A stretch of DNA of 51,915 bases. It comes from CAZLFA01 sp964558665 (GTDB lineage: Bacteria > Desulfobacterota > Syntrophia > Syntrophales > PHBD01). A program made the position numbers and the translations under genes. Below are positions 33,627-43,200 of the stretch, piece by piece. Positions within the stretch are counted from its first letter, which is position 1. Each line of letters begins with the position of its first letter. The stretch covers positions 1-51,915 of the forward strand of contig CAZLFA010000022.1 in assembly GCA_964558665.1 (NCBI GenBank), written 5' to 3'. The notes under the pieces were generated by a model. It had not been told where the DNA came from. It saw nothing but the letters and a program-made list of their open reading frames with translations, and ran no database searches.

Positions 33627-34946
33627 ATGAGCGTTTGTCCGGATTTTGAATCGTTTATTGATAAATCGAAAAAGATTGCGGTAGTCGGGCTTGGTTATGT
33701 CGGGCTGCCGCTGGCCGTGCATCTGGCATGGCATTTTTCCGTTATCGGGTATGACTTAAGCAAATCACGCATCGACGAGCTTGCAGAAGGTGTTGACCGG
33801 ACACTTGAGGTTGATGCGCGCGATCTGAAATCGCCTGATCTCGAATTCACTAATGACGCCTCTCTTCTCAGAAGCTGCAGTCTGATCATTGTCGCCGTGC
33901 CCACTCCCGTCGACTCGGCGCGCATTCCCGATTTGCAGCCTGTCACCGCCGCCTCCATCTCGGTTGGGAGGAACCTCTCACCCAATTCCTGCGTTGTCTT
34001 TGAATCGACGGTCTATCCGGGAGTGACAGAGGAAATATGCGCTCCCGTTCTCGAAAGAGAATCAGGGCTTAAACTCGGGAAGGGGTTCACCATCGGTTAT
34101 TCACCGGAAAGGATCAATCCCGGAGACAAGGTCCATACGCTGGATAACATCGTGAAGATAGTATCGGCGTCCGACCCGGAAACACTCCGGCTGCTGTCCC
34201 TGATATACGGCAGGATTGTCAAGGCCGGGGTATATCAGGCCTCGTCCATTAGGGTTGCCGAGGCCGCCAAGGTAATAGAAAATACGCAGCGCGATATCAA
34301 TATTGCCCTGATGAACGAGTTGTCCATAATCTTTAACCGCCTGGGGCTGGATACAATGGAGGTCCTGGAGGCTGCCGGAACGAAATGGAACTTTCTGCCG
34401 TTTCGCCCGGGGCTTGTAGGCGGCCACTGCATAGGCGTCGACCCCTACTATCTGACGTACAAGGCGGAAAGCGTGGGCTACCATCCCGAAGTCATTCTTG
34501 CAGGGCGGCGCATCAACGACAACATGGGCAAGTATATAGCGGAGAAAACGATAAAGATGCTCATTGCCGCCGACAAGCAGGTCCGCAGCTCGAAAATCGC
34601 CGTCATGGGATTGACCTTCAAGGAAAACATCCCTGACTTAAGAAATACGAAAGTTGTGGATATAATCAGGGAGCTTCAGGATTACGGCGTCGACGTTATC
34701 GTCCATGATCCCTGGGCTTCGCCGGCGGAAATAGAAAGATATTGCGGCATGAAACCCGTTTCCATGGAAGACATCAGAGAAGTGGATGCCGTCGTATTTG
34801 CAGTTGCCCACAGCGGCTATCAGGAAACAGGATTCGACAGGATCGCTTCCATGTGCCGCGACGGCTGTCCGATCGTAATTGACGTCAAGGGGATATTCAA
34901 CCCCTCTGATGCCGGCAAAAAAGGAATCCGCTACTGGCGTCTGTGA
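33627..34946 (+). CDS. UDP-N-acetylhexosamine dehydrogenase (WbpO/TviB type)
   Basis: 439 residues, NAD-dependent nucleotide-sugar dehydrogenase. Rossmann start KIAVVGLGYVGLPLAVHLA, central AAKVIENTQRDINIALMNEL, catalytic Cys 268 in GLVGGHCIGVDPYYL, and C-terminal domain with VMGLTFKENIPDLRNTKVVD. The pattern fits the group oxidising UDP-GalNAc or UDP-GlcNAc to the uronic acid rather than UDP-glucose dehydrogenase. It likely feeds an O-antigen or capsule with Gmd and the fucose synthase. Starts 30 bases after hemL. Confidence 0.88.
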   Translation: MSVCPDFESFIDKSKKIAVVGLGYVGLPLAVHLAWHFSVIGYDLSKSRIDELAEGVDRTLEVDARDLKSPDLEFTNDASLLRSCSLIIVAVPTPVDSARIPDLQPVTAASISVGRNLSPNSCVVFESTVYPGVTEEICAPVLERESGLKLGKGFTIGYSPERINPGDKVHTLDNIVKIVSASDPETLRLLSLIYGRIVKAGVYQASSIRVAEAAKVIENTQRDINIALMNELSIIFNRLGLDTMEVLEAAGTKWNFLPFRPGLVGGHCIGVDPYYLTYKAESVGYHPEVILAGRRINDNMGKYIAEKTIKMLIAADKQVRSSKIAVMGLTFKENIPDLRNTKVVDIIRELQDYGVDVIVHDPWASPAEIERYCGMKPVSMEDIREVDAVVFAVAHSGYQETGFDRIASMCRDGCPIVIDVKGIFNPSDAGKKGIRYWRL

Positions 34947-35106
34947 CAACGCCGGAACTTTCCGAGACAGAGCGGCAATGTCGGCGCCACTTATGCCGAT
35001 ATGGAAGACCTGTCCGGTATTACGGAGTTCAATCAAGCCCGCAGCATCAACCGAAGAGGGCATAGAAAGATTCGTCGAACGGTTCAGACAATATTACAGG
35101 ATATGA
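34938..35106 (+). pseudogene. Possible C-terminal remnant of a class-V aminotransferase
   Basis: Between two nucleotide-sugar genes one frame reads FRDRAAMSAPLMPIWK then PVLRSSIKPAASTEEGIERF and VERF. The spacing PLM-9-R and the T-E-E-x-I-x-x-F-V tail resemble the end of SufS/NifS-type enzymes (PLM ... R.S ... NT.EE.D.LV). There is no good start and no upstream part, so at most a gene remnant. Confidence 0.25.
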
Positions 35107-35119
35107 GGAGGTCAGTTAA

Positions 35120-36151
35120 TTGAAAAAGGCATTCATCACCGGCATTACGGGGCAGGATGGTTCCTATCTTGCCGAACTTCTTCTCGCCAAGGGATATGAA
35201 ATTCACGGCCTGATACGGAGATCGAGCACCTTCAACACGGATCGCATCGATCATCTCTACAGGGATTTCCATGACCCGGCCGCCAGGGTTTATCTGCACT
35301 ACGGGGATTTGTCCGTATCCGGCCAGCTCACGGACCTGCTCCATGACATCAGGCCTGATGAGGTATATCATCTGGGCGCACAGAGCCATGTGCGGGTGAG
35401 TTTCGACATGCCCGAATATACGGGTGACGTAACCGGCCTCGGGACGTTGAGGCTGCTTGAGGCCATCCGCAGAACAGGCATCAAGGCGAGATTTTACCAG
35501 GCTTCATCAAGCGAGATGTTCGGGGCGGCACCGCCGCCGCAGAATGAAAATACTTCCTTCCAGCCGCAAAGCCCTTATGCGGCAGCCAAGGTGTACGCCT
35601 ACTACCTGGTCAGAAATTACCGGGAAGCATACAAGATATTTGCATGCAACGGCATTCTCTTCAATCACGAATCGCCGCGGCGCGGAGAAACCTTTGTTAC
35701 CCGCAAGGTTACAAGGGCGGCGGCGCGCATTAAACTGGGGCTTCAGGACAAACTGTACCTGGGGAACCTTGATGCCAAACGTGACTGGGGATACGCCGGG
35801 GATTATGTCGAGGCCATGTGGCTGATGCTTCAGCAGGAAAACCCTGATGACTACGTTATCGCAACAGGAGAGACGTACTCCGTCCGTGAATTTGTCGACA
35901 GGGTCTTCCTCAAACTCGGCCTCGACTATAAAGAGTTCGTATCGATCGATCCCAAGTATTTCCGGCCGACCGAAGTCGACGTCCTGCTGGGTGATGCCGG
36001 CAAAGCCAGGAAGACACTGGGGTGGTCGCCGAAAGTCAGTTTTGACCAGCTTGTCGATATGATGATAGCCACTGATCTCGACATGGCGGAAAGAGAAAAA
36101 ACGCTGCGTGAAGCAGGATACGCCTGCAATTCCAACCAGAGGATGATATAG
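35120..36151 (+). CDS. gmd: GDP-mannose 4,6-dehydratase
   Basis: 343 residues. Extended SDR enzyme making GDP-4-keto-6-deoxymannose. Signatures: ITGITGQDGSYLAELLL (NADP site, TGxxGQDG typical of Gmd), IRRSSTFNTDRIDHLY, HLGAQSHVRVSF, YQASSSEMFGA, SPYAAAKVYAYY (YxxxK), NGILFNHESPRRGETFVTRK and NLDAKRDWGYAGDYV. Start codon is TTG with GGAGG nine bases upstream. Followed 11 bases later by the GDP-fucose synthase gene. Confidence 0.96.
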   Translation: MKKAFITGITGQDGSYLAELLLAKGYEIHGLIRRSSTFNTDRIDHLYRDFHDPAARVYLHYGDLSVSGQLTDLLHDIRPDEVYHLGAQSHVRVSFDMPEYTGDVTGLGTLRLLEAIRRTGIKARFYQASSSEMFGAAPPPQNENTSFQPQSPYAAAKVYAYYLVRNYREAYKIFACNGILFNHESPRRGETFVTRKVTRAAARIKLGLQDKLYLGNLDAKRDWGYAGDYVEAMWLMLQQENPDDYVIATGETYSVREFVDRVFLKLGLDYKEFVSIDPKYFRPTEVDVLLGDAGKARKTLGWSPKVSFDQLVDMMIATDLDMAEREKTLREAGYACNSNQRMI

Positions 36152-36162
36152 GAAACCGAATC

Positions 36163-37119
36163 ATGGCAATTGATGGTATCAAGGAAAAGCGCATCACGGT
36201 AACGGGCGGCAAGGGGTTTCTGGGAAGCCACCTGATAAGGAAGATGCAGGAAAAAGGGTACCGGCACATCGACGTCGCCGATCTTCCCGAATACAACTTG
36301 GTGGACATGGAAGCCGTGAGGCATATGTACGACAGAAACAGGCCGGATATCGTCATTCACCTTGCGGCAAAAGTAGGCGGCATCGGCTTCAACCAGAAAA
36401 ATCCGGCATCGCTGTTTTACGACAACCTGATGATGGGGGTACAGCTCATACATGAAGGGTATTTGAGGAAGGTGGAAAAAATGGTGACGCTGGGGACGAT
36501 CTGCGCCTACCCCAAGTTTACGCCTGTGCCCTTCAAAGAGGAAGCCATCTGGGACGGCTACCCGGAGGAAACTAACGCCCCCTACGGGCTGGCAAAAAAG
36601 ATGATGCTTGTTCAGTCCCAGGCCTACAGGCAGCAGTACGGATTCAACTGTGTCTTCCTCCTTCCCGTAAATCTCTACGGTCCCGGCGACAACTTCGACC
36701 CGGACTCCTCGCACGTCATCCCCGCCCTGGTCAAGAGGTGCGTGGACGCTGAGATTGCCGGCGAAAAGGAGATCGTGGTCTGGGGTACAGGTAAGGCGAC
36801 AAGGGAGTTCTTTTACGTGGAAGATGCCGCAGAGGCCATCATCCTTGCCATGGAAACCTACGACAAAAGTGAGCCCGTTAACATCGGCGCCGGCTTCGAG
36901 ATATCAATAAAGGATCTGGTAGAACTCATCGTAGAGCTGTCCGGATACAGGGGCGCAATAGTCTGGGATCAGAACAAGCCGGATGGACAGCCGCGGCGGA
37001 TGCTGGACACTTCAAGAGCCCGCAATGAATTCGGATTCAGGGCGAAGACCGATTTTCGTGAGGGGCTGAAAAGGACTATCGCCTGGTATCTGGAGCAAAG
37101 ACAAATCAAAGGTGAGTGA
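36163..37119 (+). CDS. fcl: GDP-L-fucose synthase
   Basis: 318 residues. Epimerase-reductase converting the Gmd product to GDP-L-fucose. TVTGGKGFLGSHLIRKM (NADP site), DIVIHLAAKVGGIGFNQKNP, LGTICAYPKFTPVPFKEE, APYGLAKKMMLVQSQAYR (YxxxK) and LPVNLYGPGDNFDPDSSHV are all diagnostic. Last gene of the nucleotide-sugar operon; a hairpin with A and T runs follows. Confidence 0.95.
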   Translation: MAIDGIKEKRITVTGGKGFLGSHLIRKMQEKGYRHIDVADLPEYNLVDMEAVRHMYDRNRPDIVIHLAAKVGGIGFNQKNPASLFYDNLMMGVQLIHEGYLRKVEKMVTLGTICAYPKFTPVPFKEEAIWDGYPEETNAPYGLAKKMMLVQSQAYRQQYGFNCVFLLPVNLYGPGDNFDPDSSHVIPALVKRCVDAEIAGEKEIVVWGTGKATREFFYVEDAAEAIILAMETYDKSEPVNIGAGFEISIKDLVELIVELSGYRGAIVWDQNKPDGQPRRMLDTSRARNEFGFRAKTDFREGLKRTIAWYLEQRQIKGE

Positions 37120-37127
37120 GCATGAAC

Positions 37128-37160
37128 AAAAAAAGGGGGCAGGCTGTCGTCCTCTTTTTT
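37128..37160. terminator. Candidate bidirectional terminator
   Basis: An A7 run, a short G+C stem (GGGGGC ... GTCCTC with wobble pairs) and a T6 run between the convergent fcl and BON genes. It can serve both strands. Confidence 0.5.
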
Positions 37161-37189
37161 CCGGGCGTTTTGAAATGCGGATAGAAAAG

Positions 37190-37744
37190 TCATTGAGTAG
37201 CTTTAAGATAAGAAATGACGCCTCTGCTTTCTCCCACGCTTTTCGCATGAGAGACAATCCTATCCATCTCCTCTTTGGTTTCAGCAATGCCGAGCAATAT
37301 AATGGTACACTGGACGACTTCTATATCTATGGGTGTCCAGATATCTGTATCCGCCAGAATCATGGCTTGCAGTTTTCCTTTTATCAGCAGATTCTCTTTC
37401 GTTCCGCAGGCATCATTCTGCTTTTTGGGAAAAAGGCGGACATCAACGTGCTTTACGCCGCTCGTGCTTTTTGCTATTTTCATCGCCTTTTCTTTTTGCG
37501 CTATTTTGTCGTATTCGCCGACCAGGTAGACGTTGCCATTGTAGCAGTAAACAGAAATATCAAGGATCTTCATGTCGCTTGCCTCCAGAATCGATTTCTG
37601 GATAGTGGATGTGATTACACTATCCGAAGCGATTGCAGTCATACTGCGTTCATCGGCGGCCAGGTCGTAAATCATCCCTGAAGTCGAACAGCCTGCGACG
37701 ATCAGGGTGATGATAAATGTGATGATCATGTTTATTGTTTTCAT
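37190..37744 (-). CDS. BON-domain lipoprotein (two domains)
   Basis: 184 residues. The signal ends in a lipobox (LIVAGC, Cys 19). Two BON-type repeats follow: about 40-105 (ITSTIQKSILEASDMKILDI then VYLVGEYDKIAQKEKAMKIA) and about 115-184 (LIKGKLQAMILADTD, TIILLGIAETKEEMDRIVSH). BON proteins such as OsmY/DolP bind membranes in the periplasm. It is the second gene after the PAS protein, 11 bases downstream, so the two are co-transcribed. Confidence 0.85.
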   Translation of the reverse strand: MKTINMIITFIITLIVAGCSTSGMIYDLAADERSMTAIASDSVITSTIQKSILEASDMKILDISVYCYNGNVYLVGEYDKIAQKEKAMKIAKSTSGVKHVDVRLFPKKQNDACGTKENLLIKGKLQAMILADTDIWTPIDIEVVQCTIILLGIAETKEEMDRIVSHAKSVGESRGVISYLKATQ

Positions 37745-37755
37745 TTGTCACCTTC

Positions 37756-39003
37756 TCATTTTTTGAATTCAACTTTTAATTCAGGATACAATTTGCTGAC
37801 ACAATCCGGACAGTAACTATGGCTGAATTCAGCTTCTGAGCGCTCTCTGATGTAACTTTCTATCTGTTCCCAGTAACCTTCATCGTTACGTATTTTTTTG
37901 CAGAAAGCGCATATCGGCAGCAGGCCGCTGAGTGTCTTCACGTCGGCGAGTGCTTTCTTAAGTTCACCGATAATCTTTTCACGTTCCTTTTCCATCAGTT
38001 TGAGACTGTTGATATTCGTAATCAGGGCAAGCGTAGCCTGCCTGCCTCCGTATTCGATCAGGGTAGCCGAGATCATTACCCAAACCGGTTCACCCGTTTT
38101 GTTGATTACCCGGAAGTCATATGAATCCGGAACGTCCCTCTGTTCAACGCGTCCTTTATACATTGCCATAACTCTATCCAGATCTTCATGGAAAATGAAA
38201 TCGGTAAAGGATCGACCGACGATATCTTCCAGGGCTATCCCAAGCAGTTCCTCCGTCGTTCTGTTGGCAAAAACCACTTTTCCGTCCTGAACGATACAGA
38301 TGGATTCGTTCGCCTTTTCTACCAGAGTCCTGTATTTTTTCTCGCTTTCGTTTGTTAATTCATCAGACTGTTCCTTGAGCAAAAGCAAAAAGCCGCTTCC
38401 TCCCACGATCATCAGCAGAAACAGCGAAGTAAATGAAAGAGTTTGAATCAGGTTTCGCGACATGAGTATGAACTGGCCGGTGTCAAAGAATCCGTGCCAT
38501 GCGCGGAGGGTGAGAATCAAAGAGACAACCCCGCAAAAAATGCCTATCAGTATTCTCATGCGTGACGATGAGGAATCAAGAATCATCGATAACGAAGCGG
38601 GTGCAATGAGGAGTATTGCCGTAGTTGTAGCATATCCGACCCAAAGGTTCGGTGTTGAGGCCAAAGTCCAAAAGGCGGTAATTCCCGATGCTGCTATGAC
38701 TGTATAGAAGAAGGCCCACCTTTTCTCTGCTCTCCCGACGGTGGTCAAGGAAAATACCTCGAAGGCAATTCCGGAAAGAAGCAACGTGTTTCCCACATAT
38801 GCCGAGAGCAGATCTGAAATTACACCCCTTGAACTGAGAAGCAGCCAACCTGCGGACTGTAATACCTTGGCCGCTATGAAATGCCCGTAGGGACGCTGGG
38901 GTGCAGGAATATGCTTATAAGAAACCATTACGATGATAATCAAAAGGTTTCCCAGGAACAATAGGCTTATTATCGTCCTGATGTCCATGTCCGAGACGCT
39001 CAT
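37756..39003 (-). CDS. Membrane PAS-sensor protein with C-terminal Cys motif
   Basis: 415 residues. Seven predicted membrane helices (about 10-215), a coiled linker, a PAS domain (about 225-345, ESICIVQDGKVVFANRTTEE), a second coiled coil, and a terminal cysteine module (LLPICAFCKKIRNDEGYW ... HSYCPDCVSKLYPEL) with two CxxC pairs. That module is often found at the ends of PAS/response-regulator proteins. There is no kinase, cyclase or methyl-accepting output, so signal output is unknown; the Cys module could bind zinc. Confidence 0.85.
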   Translation of the reverse strand: MSVSDMDIRTIISLLFLGNLLIIIVMVSYKHIPAPQRPYGHFIAAKVLQSAGWLLLSSRGVISDLLSAYVGNTLLLSGIAFEVFSLTTVGRAEKRWAFFYTVIAASGITAFWTLASTPNLWVGYATTTAILLIAPASLSMILDSSSSRMRILIGIFCGVVSLILTLRAWHGFFDTGQFILMSRNLIQTLSFTSLFLLMIVGGSGFLLLLKEQSDELTNESEKKYRTLVEKANESICIVQDGKVVFANRTTEELLGIALEDIVGRSFTDFIFHEDLDRVMAMYKGRVEQRDVPDSYDFRVINKTGEPVWVMISATLIEYGGRQATLALITNINSLKLMEKEREKIIGELKKALADVKTLSGLLPICAFCKKIRNDEGYWEQIESYIRERSEAEFSHSYCPDCVSKLYPELKVEFKK

Positions 39004-39065
39004 ATATCAACCTTTCATGGCCGCTGCCGTTATGAGGATTACTGATGTCTAAAGCAATGGGCAAT

Positions 39066-39199
39066 TATTATCCCGGATTGGACCTAAAAAAGTAATACCC
39101 TTTGGCATCATGGTAAAAGAGGCTTTCCGCGGCTCAGAATATTTTTCAAAAGAAAAATATTTAATTCGCCGCTTAAAAACCCTTTTAACCGGGATAATA
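39066..39199. repeat. Dispersed palindromic element, copy E (complete, short centre)
   Basis: Inner inverted repeat at 39114-39187 (CGCGGCTCAGAATATTTTTC / GAAAAATATTTAATTCGCCG) with almost no centre, enclosed by a perfect 11-base outer pair (TATTATCCCGG at 39066-39076, CCGGGATAATA at 39189-39199). The rest of 39004-39394 shows nothing else. Confidence 0.75.
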
Positions 39200-39394
39200 T
39201 TCACTTATCCAAGTGTCTATACGTTCTATTCCGTAACCCGGGTTTATTTTTGAATCATGCGTTCTTATTGACCAGCGTCATAATCTTGTAGCACATTTGA
39301 AGTCAGGATTCTATATATACAGGAAAAGGATTTCGGTTATTTGCGTTAAAAAACCGCATATCTGAGTGGATATCATTATTGCGGATTTTAGATT

Positions 39395-40279
39395 TTATTC
39401 TTCCAGTTTCTCTCCCAGGAAGGGTTCAAAATGGTACCACTCGTGCGGCCGCCGGCGCGCATGAATCTCCAGCAGGTCGGCGTACGCCTGGGCCGATGCC
39501 CTTACGGCGGCGTCTCTCTCCCGGCGTGATGCAGCCTTTACGTATCTGGGTTCCGACACGGTCATGTGATAGGTTTTTTCCCCGGTGCGGCTCACAAAGA
39601 AGAAAATAAGCGGCGCTCCGGAGAGCAGGGCGAAGATATGGGGAGTTTCCGGAAGAAAAACCCGATGGCCGAGAAACCTGACGGCGACGGCACGCTGCTC
39701 CGCCTGCCATAAGCGGTCTCCGGTCAGTGACACCAGCCCGCCCTCGCGCAGGAAATTGATTCCCTCGACGATCTCAAACGGAGACCCCGCATCCTTGCCG
39801 ACGGCGATGATCCTGACTCCCAGACTTTCAAGCGACGTTTTCTGCTTTTTTTCAAGCTGTTCCTTGTAGTCCTCCCCCAGGTAGAGAAGCAGCTTCATCC
39901 CCTTGAGTTTGAGCAGGTGGGCGGCTATCTCCCAGCTTCCCATGTGCGACATGAGAAGAATGGCGCCGGTCCGTTCTTCAACGGCTTTGCTTATGTGCTC
40001 CCAGCCTTCCCGGGTGCAGTCGATATCCCCGAAGTCCTGCATGATAAACCTGTCCAGATAGACGGTGGTGAAGCTGTGATACTGCCTCCATGAACACAGT
40101 GCATGATAAAGGAAATTCCGGTGCGGGAAAAGGGCGCGGTAAAAGCCGATGCTGTTGCTGAGCCGCCCGGGAAATAGAAAGAAGTACCCGGAGGCGACGA
40201 ACCAGGTGAACACTTTAAATATCCAAAGCCCCGTCCGTTTGGACAGCCGGGTGAAAAGATCATAGAAAAATAACTTCAT
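39395..40279 (-). CDS. LpxL/HtrB-like lysophospholipid/lipid A acyltransferase
   Basis: 294 residues. The HX4E acyltransferase motif is at His 112-Glu 117 (SHMGSWE), followed by LYLGEDYKEQLEKKQ, GGLVSLTGDRLW and ALLSGAPLIFFFVSR. It is a member of the LPLAT family. Chosen ATG 40279 has AGGATGAAGAA upstream that includes the MMPL stop codon. As the gene directly follows the MMPL-methyltransferase gene (four bases), it may act in the same pathway rather than in core lipid A synthesis. Confidence 0.88.
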   Translation of the reverse strand: MKLFFYDLFTRLSKRTGLWIFKVFTWFVASGYFFLFPGRLSNSIGFYRALFPHRNFLYHALCSWRQYHSFTTVYLDRFIMQDFGDIDCTREGWEHISKAVEERTGAILLMSHMGSWEIAAHLLKLKGMKLLLYLGEDYKEQLEKKQKTSLESLGVRIIAVGKDAGSPFEIVEGINFLREGGLVSLTGDRLWQAEQRAVAVRFLGHRVFLPETPHIFALLSGAPLIFFFVSRTGEKTYHMTVSEPRYVKAASRRERDAAVRASAQAYADLLEIHARRRPHEWYHFEPFLGEKLEE

Positions 40280-40283
40280 TTCT

Positions 40284-43200
40284 TCATCCTGTTTTCTTTT
40301 CTGCGATAAACCACGTTCCTGCGCGCCCCGAACCCGATGGTTCGACAAGAATTATTTCCAGTCCGCATCCGGATAAAAGCGATGTCAACTCTTCTTTTGT
40401 CCTGAATCGCGGACTGGTGCCGCGCATGCCGAGCAGCAGCTCTTCCATCCGCCTTCCCCGCCGGGAGTTCATTGATGAAGGAAGCAGGGCGCGTATGATA
40501 ACGGTGCTGCTCCCAACCAGCCGTTCGGAAATTTTCTGCAATGTCTTCTGCAAATCTTCGTCGGACAGCATGTGAATAACGTCTATCAGCAGCGCCGTAT
40601 CAGCATGTAGAGGCAGTGAGTCCAGCCGCGGAGCCCCCGCCTCCTGTGCCGAACCGCGGCTGCCCAGGGCGCGCGAGGCGAAGAGCACCCTGCGGGGATC
40701 AGGATCAAATGCGTACACGCGGGCCAGCGGATGTATTTCCAGAAGCCAGACCGCCTGGATCCCGTATCCGCAACCGATGTCGACGATAGTGCTCGGCGCC
40801 TTGGCAAAGTCGGCCAGACGGGGAAACATCGGATCAAGGAGAATCTTGAAACGGGCAAACAGCCGCACGTAGGCATCCATCGAACGGTAGCGGGCCAGTG
40901 TCCTCCGGGTATGCCTTTTCGATCCCGCCGCGACTTTTTCTTCAGGCAGATCGAAGGGGCGAAAAATCCTCGCCAGAAGCGGCGGCACAATGGTGACGGC
41001 CCCCAGATATGAATAGCCTATTCCCAGCGCCAGTCCCAGGCCGGTGCTTTTGAGAAGAGAATGCCCGGAAAGGGCAAGGACGCCGAATCCGAGAAAAGTC
41101 GTGGCGAAGGAAAGAAAGACGGACATCCTGATGAGTCCCTGGGACGGATGATGTTCGTCCATATAACGCTGATAAGAGCGTACAAGGTATAATGCATAAT
41201 CGGTTCCCATGCCGATAACTACCACCGAAACCATGATTACAGGAATGCCCAGCGGCTGTCCGAGAAGATTAAGTGTGCCCAGCGTGCAGACAAGGGCAAA
41301 GATTGTCGGCGCCATGGAGACCAGGGTAAGGCGCCAGTCAAGAAGATAGAGGAAGGCCACCATGAAAGTGACGATGCCGACAATTACCGCCACCTTGACA
41401 AAACCGGAGAAGATGAAAGCGCCAAGCCTGTCCCCGAAAAAGGAGGGATCGAAGATGTGCACAGGCAGCGCGGATGTGATTTTATTAAAGAACGCTTCCG
41501 GTTTGTATCCGGGGCCCGGTATGACCGCGGCAAAGAGGGACCATCCGCTCCCGCCCTTTTTCTCCGTAATGCCCATTATCCCGTATAAACTTTCCGGCAG
41601 AGGCGCGCTTGTGTGCTGTCCGGCTTCCAGGAGGGCAAAGAATTCATGGAAGGCGTCCGGTGCAAATCCTGTTTTTCGGGAAACGTCATGTACGGTTTTT
41701 TTCAGATCGCTCACGCGCTGCCCGGTCCAGAATGACTTCCACGCGGCAAAGTTCCGCCGGCTTCTCTCCTCCCCCGGAAACAGAACGGCCGGCAGAAATA
41801 CTGGCTTAAGAACATCCCGGGCCTCCTCCGGCTCCAGCAGGTCGGCAAGCCGGTCCCCTTTGTTCATCAGATCATCCCGGTTCTTTCCTTCGAGTACAAC
41901 AAACACGCGGCTCATCACGTCGCCCCACACGGCACGGATCTGTCTTTCCGCATCCGCCGTTTCCCGGCTGATGGTATTCATGGAGCGCAGATCAATCCGG
42001 ATATCAGGCCCGGCAAAAAAAAGCATGACGAAAGCCAGACCCAGAGCCGCCAGGGCCTTTGCGCCGGGGCCGGATGATGAAATGCCGTTGACAAAGCGCT
42101 GGAGAGGCAAAAAGCTCCCCCGCTTTGCAGGAGGCACCCTGGGAAAGATAAAGGGGTATATCGCATGCACAAAGACGTAGGTGAAAACCACGCCCAGGGC
42201 TGAAAAGAAGCCCAACTGCGAGAGGGCGGGAAACCCGCCCGCAAAAAGAAAGGCAAAACTCACGGCCGTGGTAAGCATCGCCAGGATCCCCAGAGACCAC
42301 ACCTCCTTCGTGGCCTCCAGGCCGTACGTCTCATGAGGACGGTCGAGAAAGAGAAGATAGGCGATTCCGTAGTCGACGGTGAAGGATATGATTGCACCTC
42401 CGAATCCCACCGCCAGCATGGAGATCGACTTGCTGAAAAGCGAGTACACGAATAGAGCCATGACTGTCCCGGCAAAAGCCGGCAGCAGGGCCAGCAGTCC
42501 GATCAGCGGTCGGGGGAACCCCAGCAGCAGCAGAACGGCGATGGCAACGGTTGAAAAAACAACAGCCTGCCTGGTGTCGCGTTTGGCGCTTGTTTCGTTG
42601 TCAAGAGCGGCTCGATACGCCCCGGCCGTTGTCAGCTCAAAGGAGTCTCTCCCGGAGAATGATTTTTCCAGTTCCTGAGCGACGCCCTGAATCAGCTTCT
42701 CCACCTTCCGCGCATAAACCGTGTCCGTCGCCGCCGTCGCCGGTTCGGCAATCAGCAGGAGGTGACTTCTGTCCCGTGAAACCATATGCCCCTGTTGGAA
42801 ATCGATCTGCTCGGAAGGCGCCAGATATGCCATGCGCTGCAAAAGGATGTTTCTGAACCCCAGCGGATCTTTCGCCATCAGCGCCGACTGTCCTACGCCT
42901 TCCAGACCGGCAAGCTGTCTGATGTTGCTGCGCAGGGCTTCCCTTACCCTGTCCGCGGAGAGCAGCGGTTCGATCTTTTCGCGAAGCTCTTTTTCCGAAA
43001 ACAGCATCGGCAGCCTTCCGGCAATATCGGCGATCAAAGGCGGCATTGTCTGCTGCTCCTCACTGAATCCCACTTTTTTAAACAGTCCGCTTTCGCGAAG
43101 CCTCTTTTCAACAAGAGTACCTGCCTCGACAAGGCAGCCGATGTCCTGACCGCGGTGACCCACGTCAATCACAATCCGATCCTGGATGGGGTGGTTTTGA

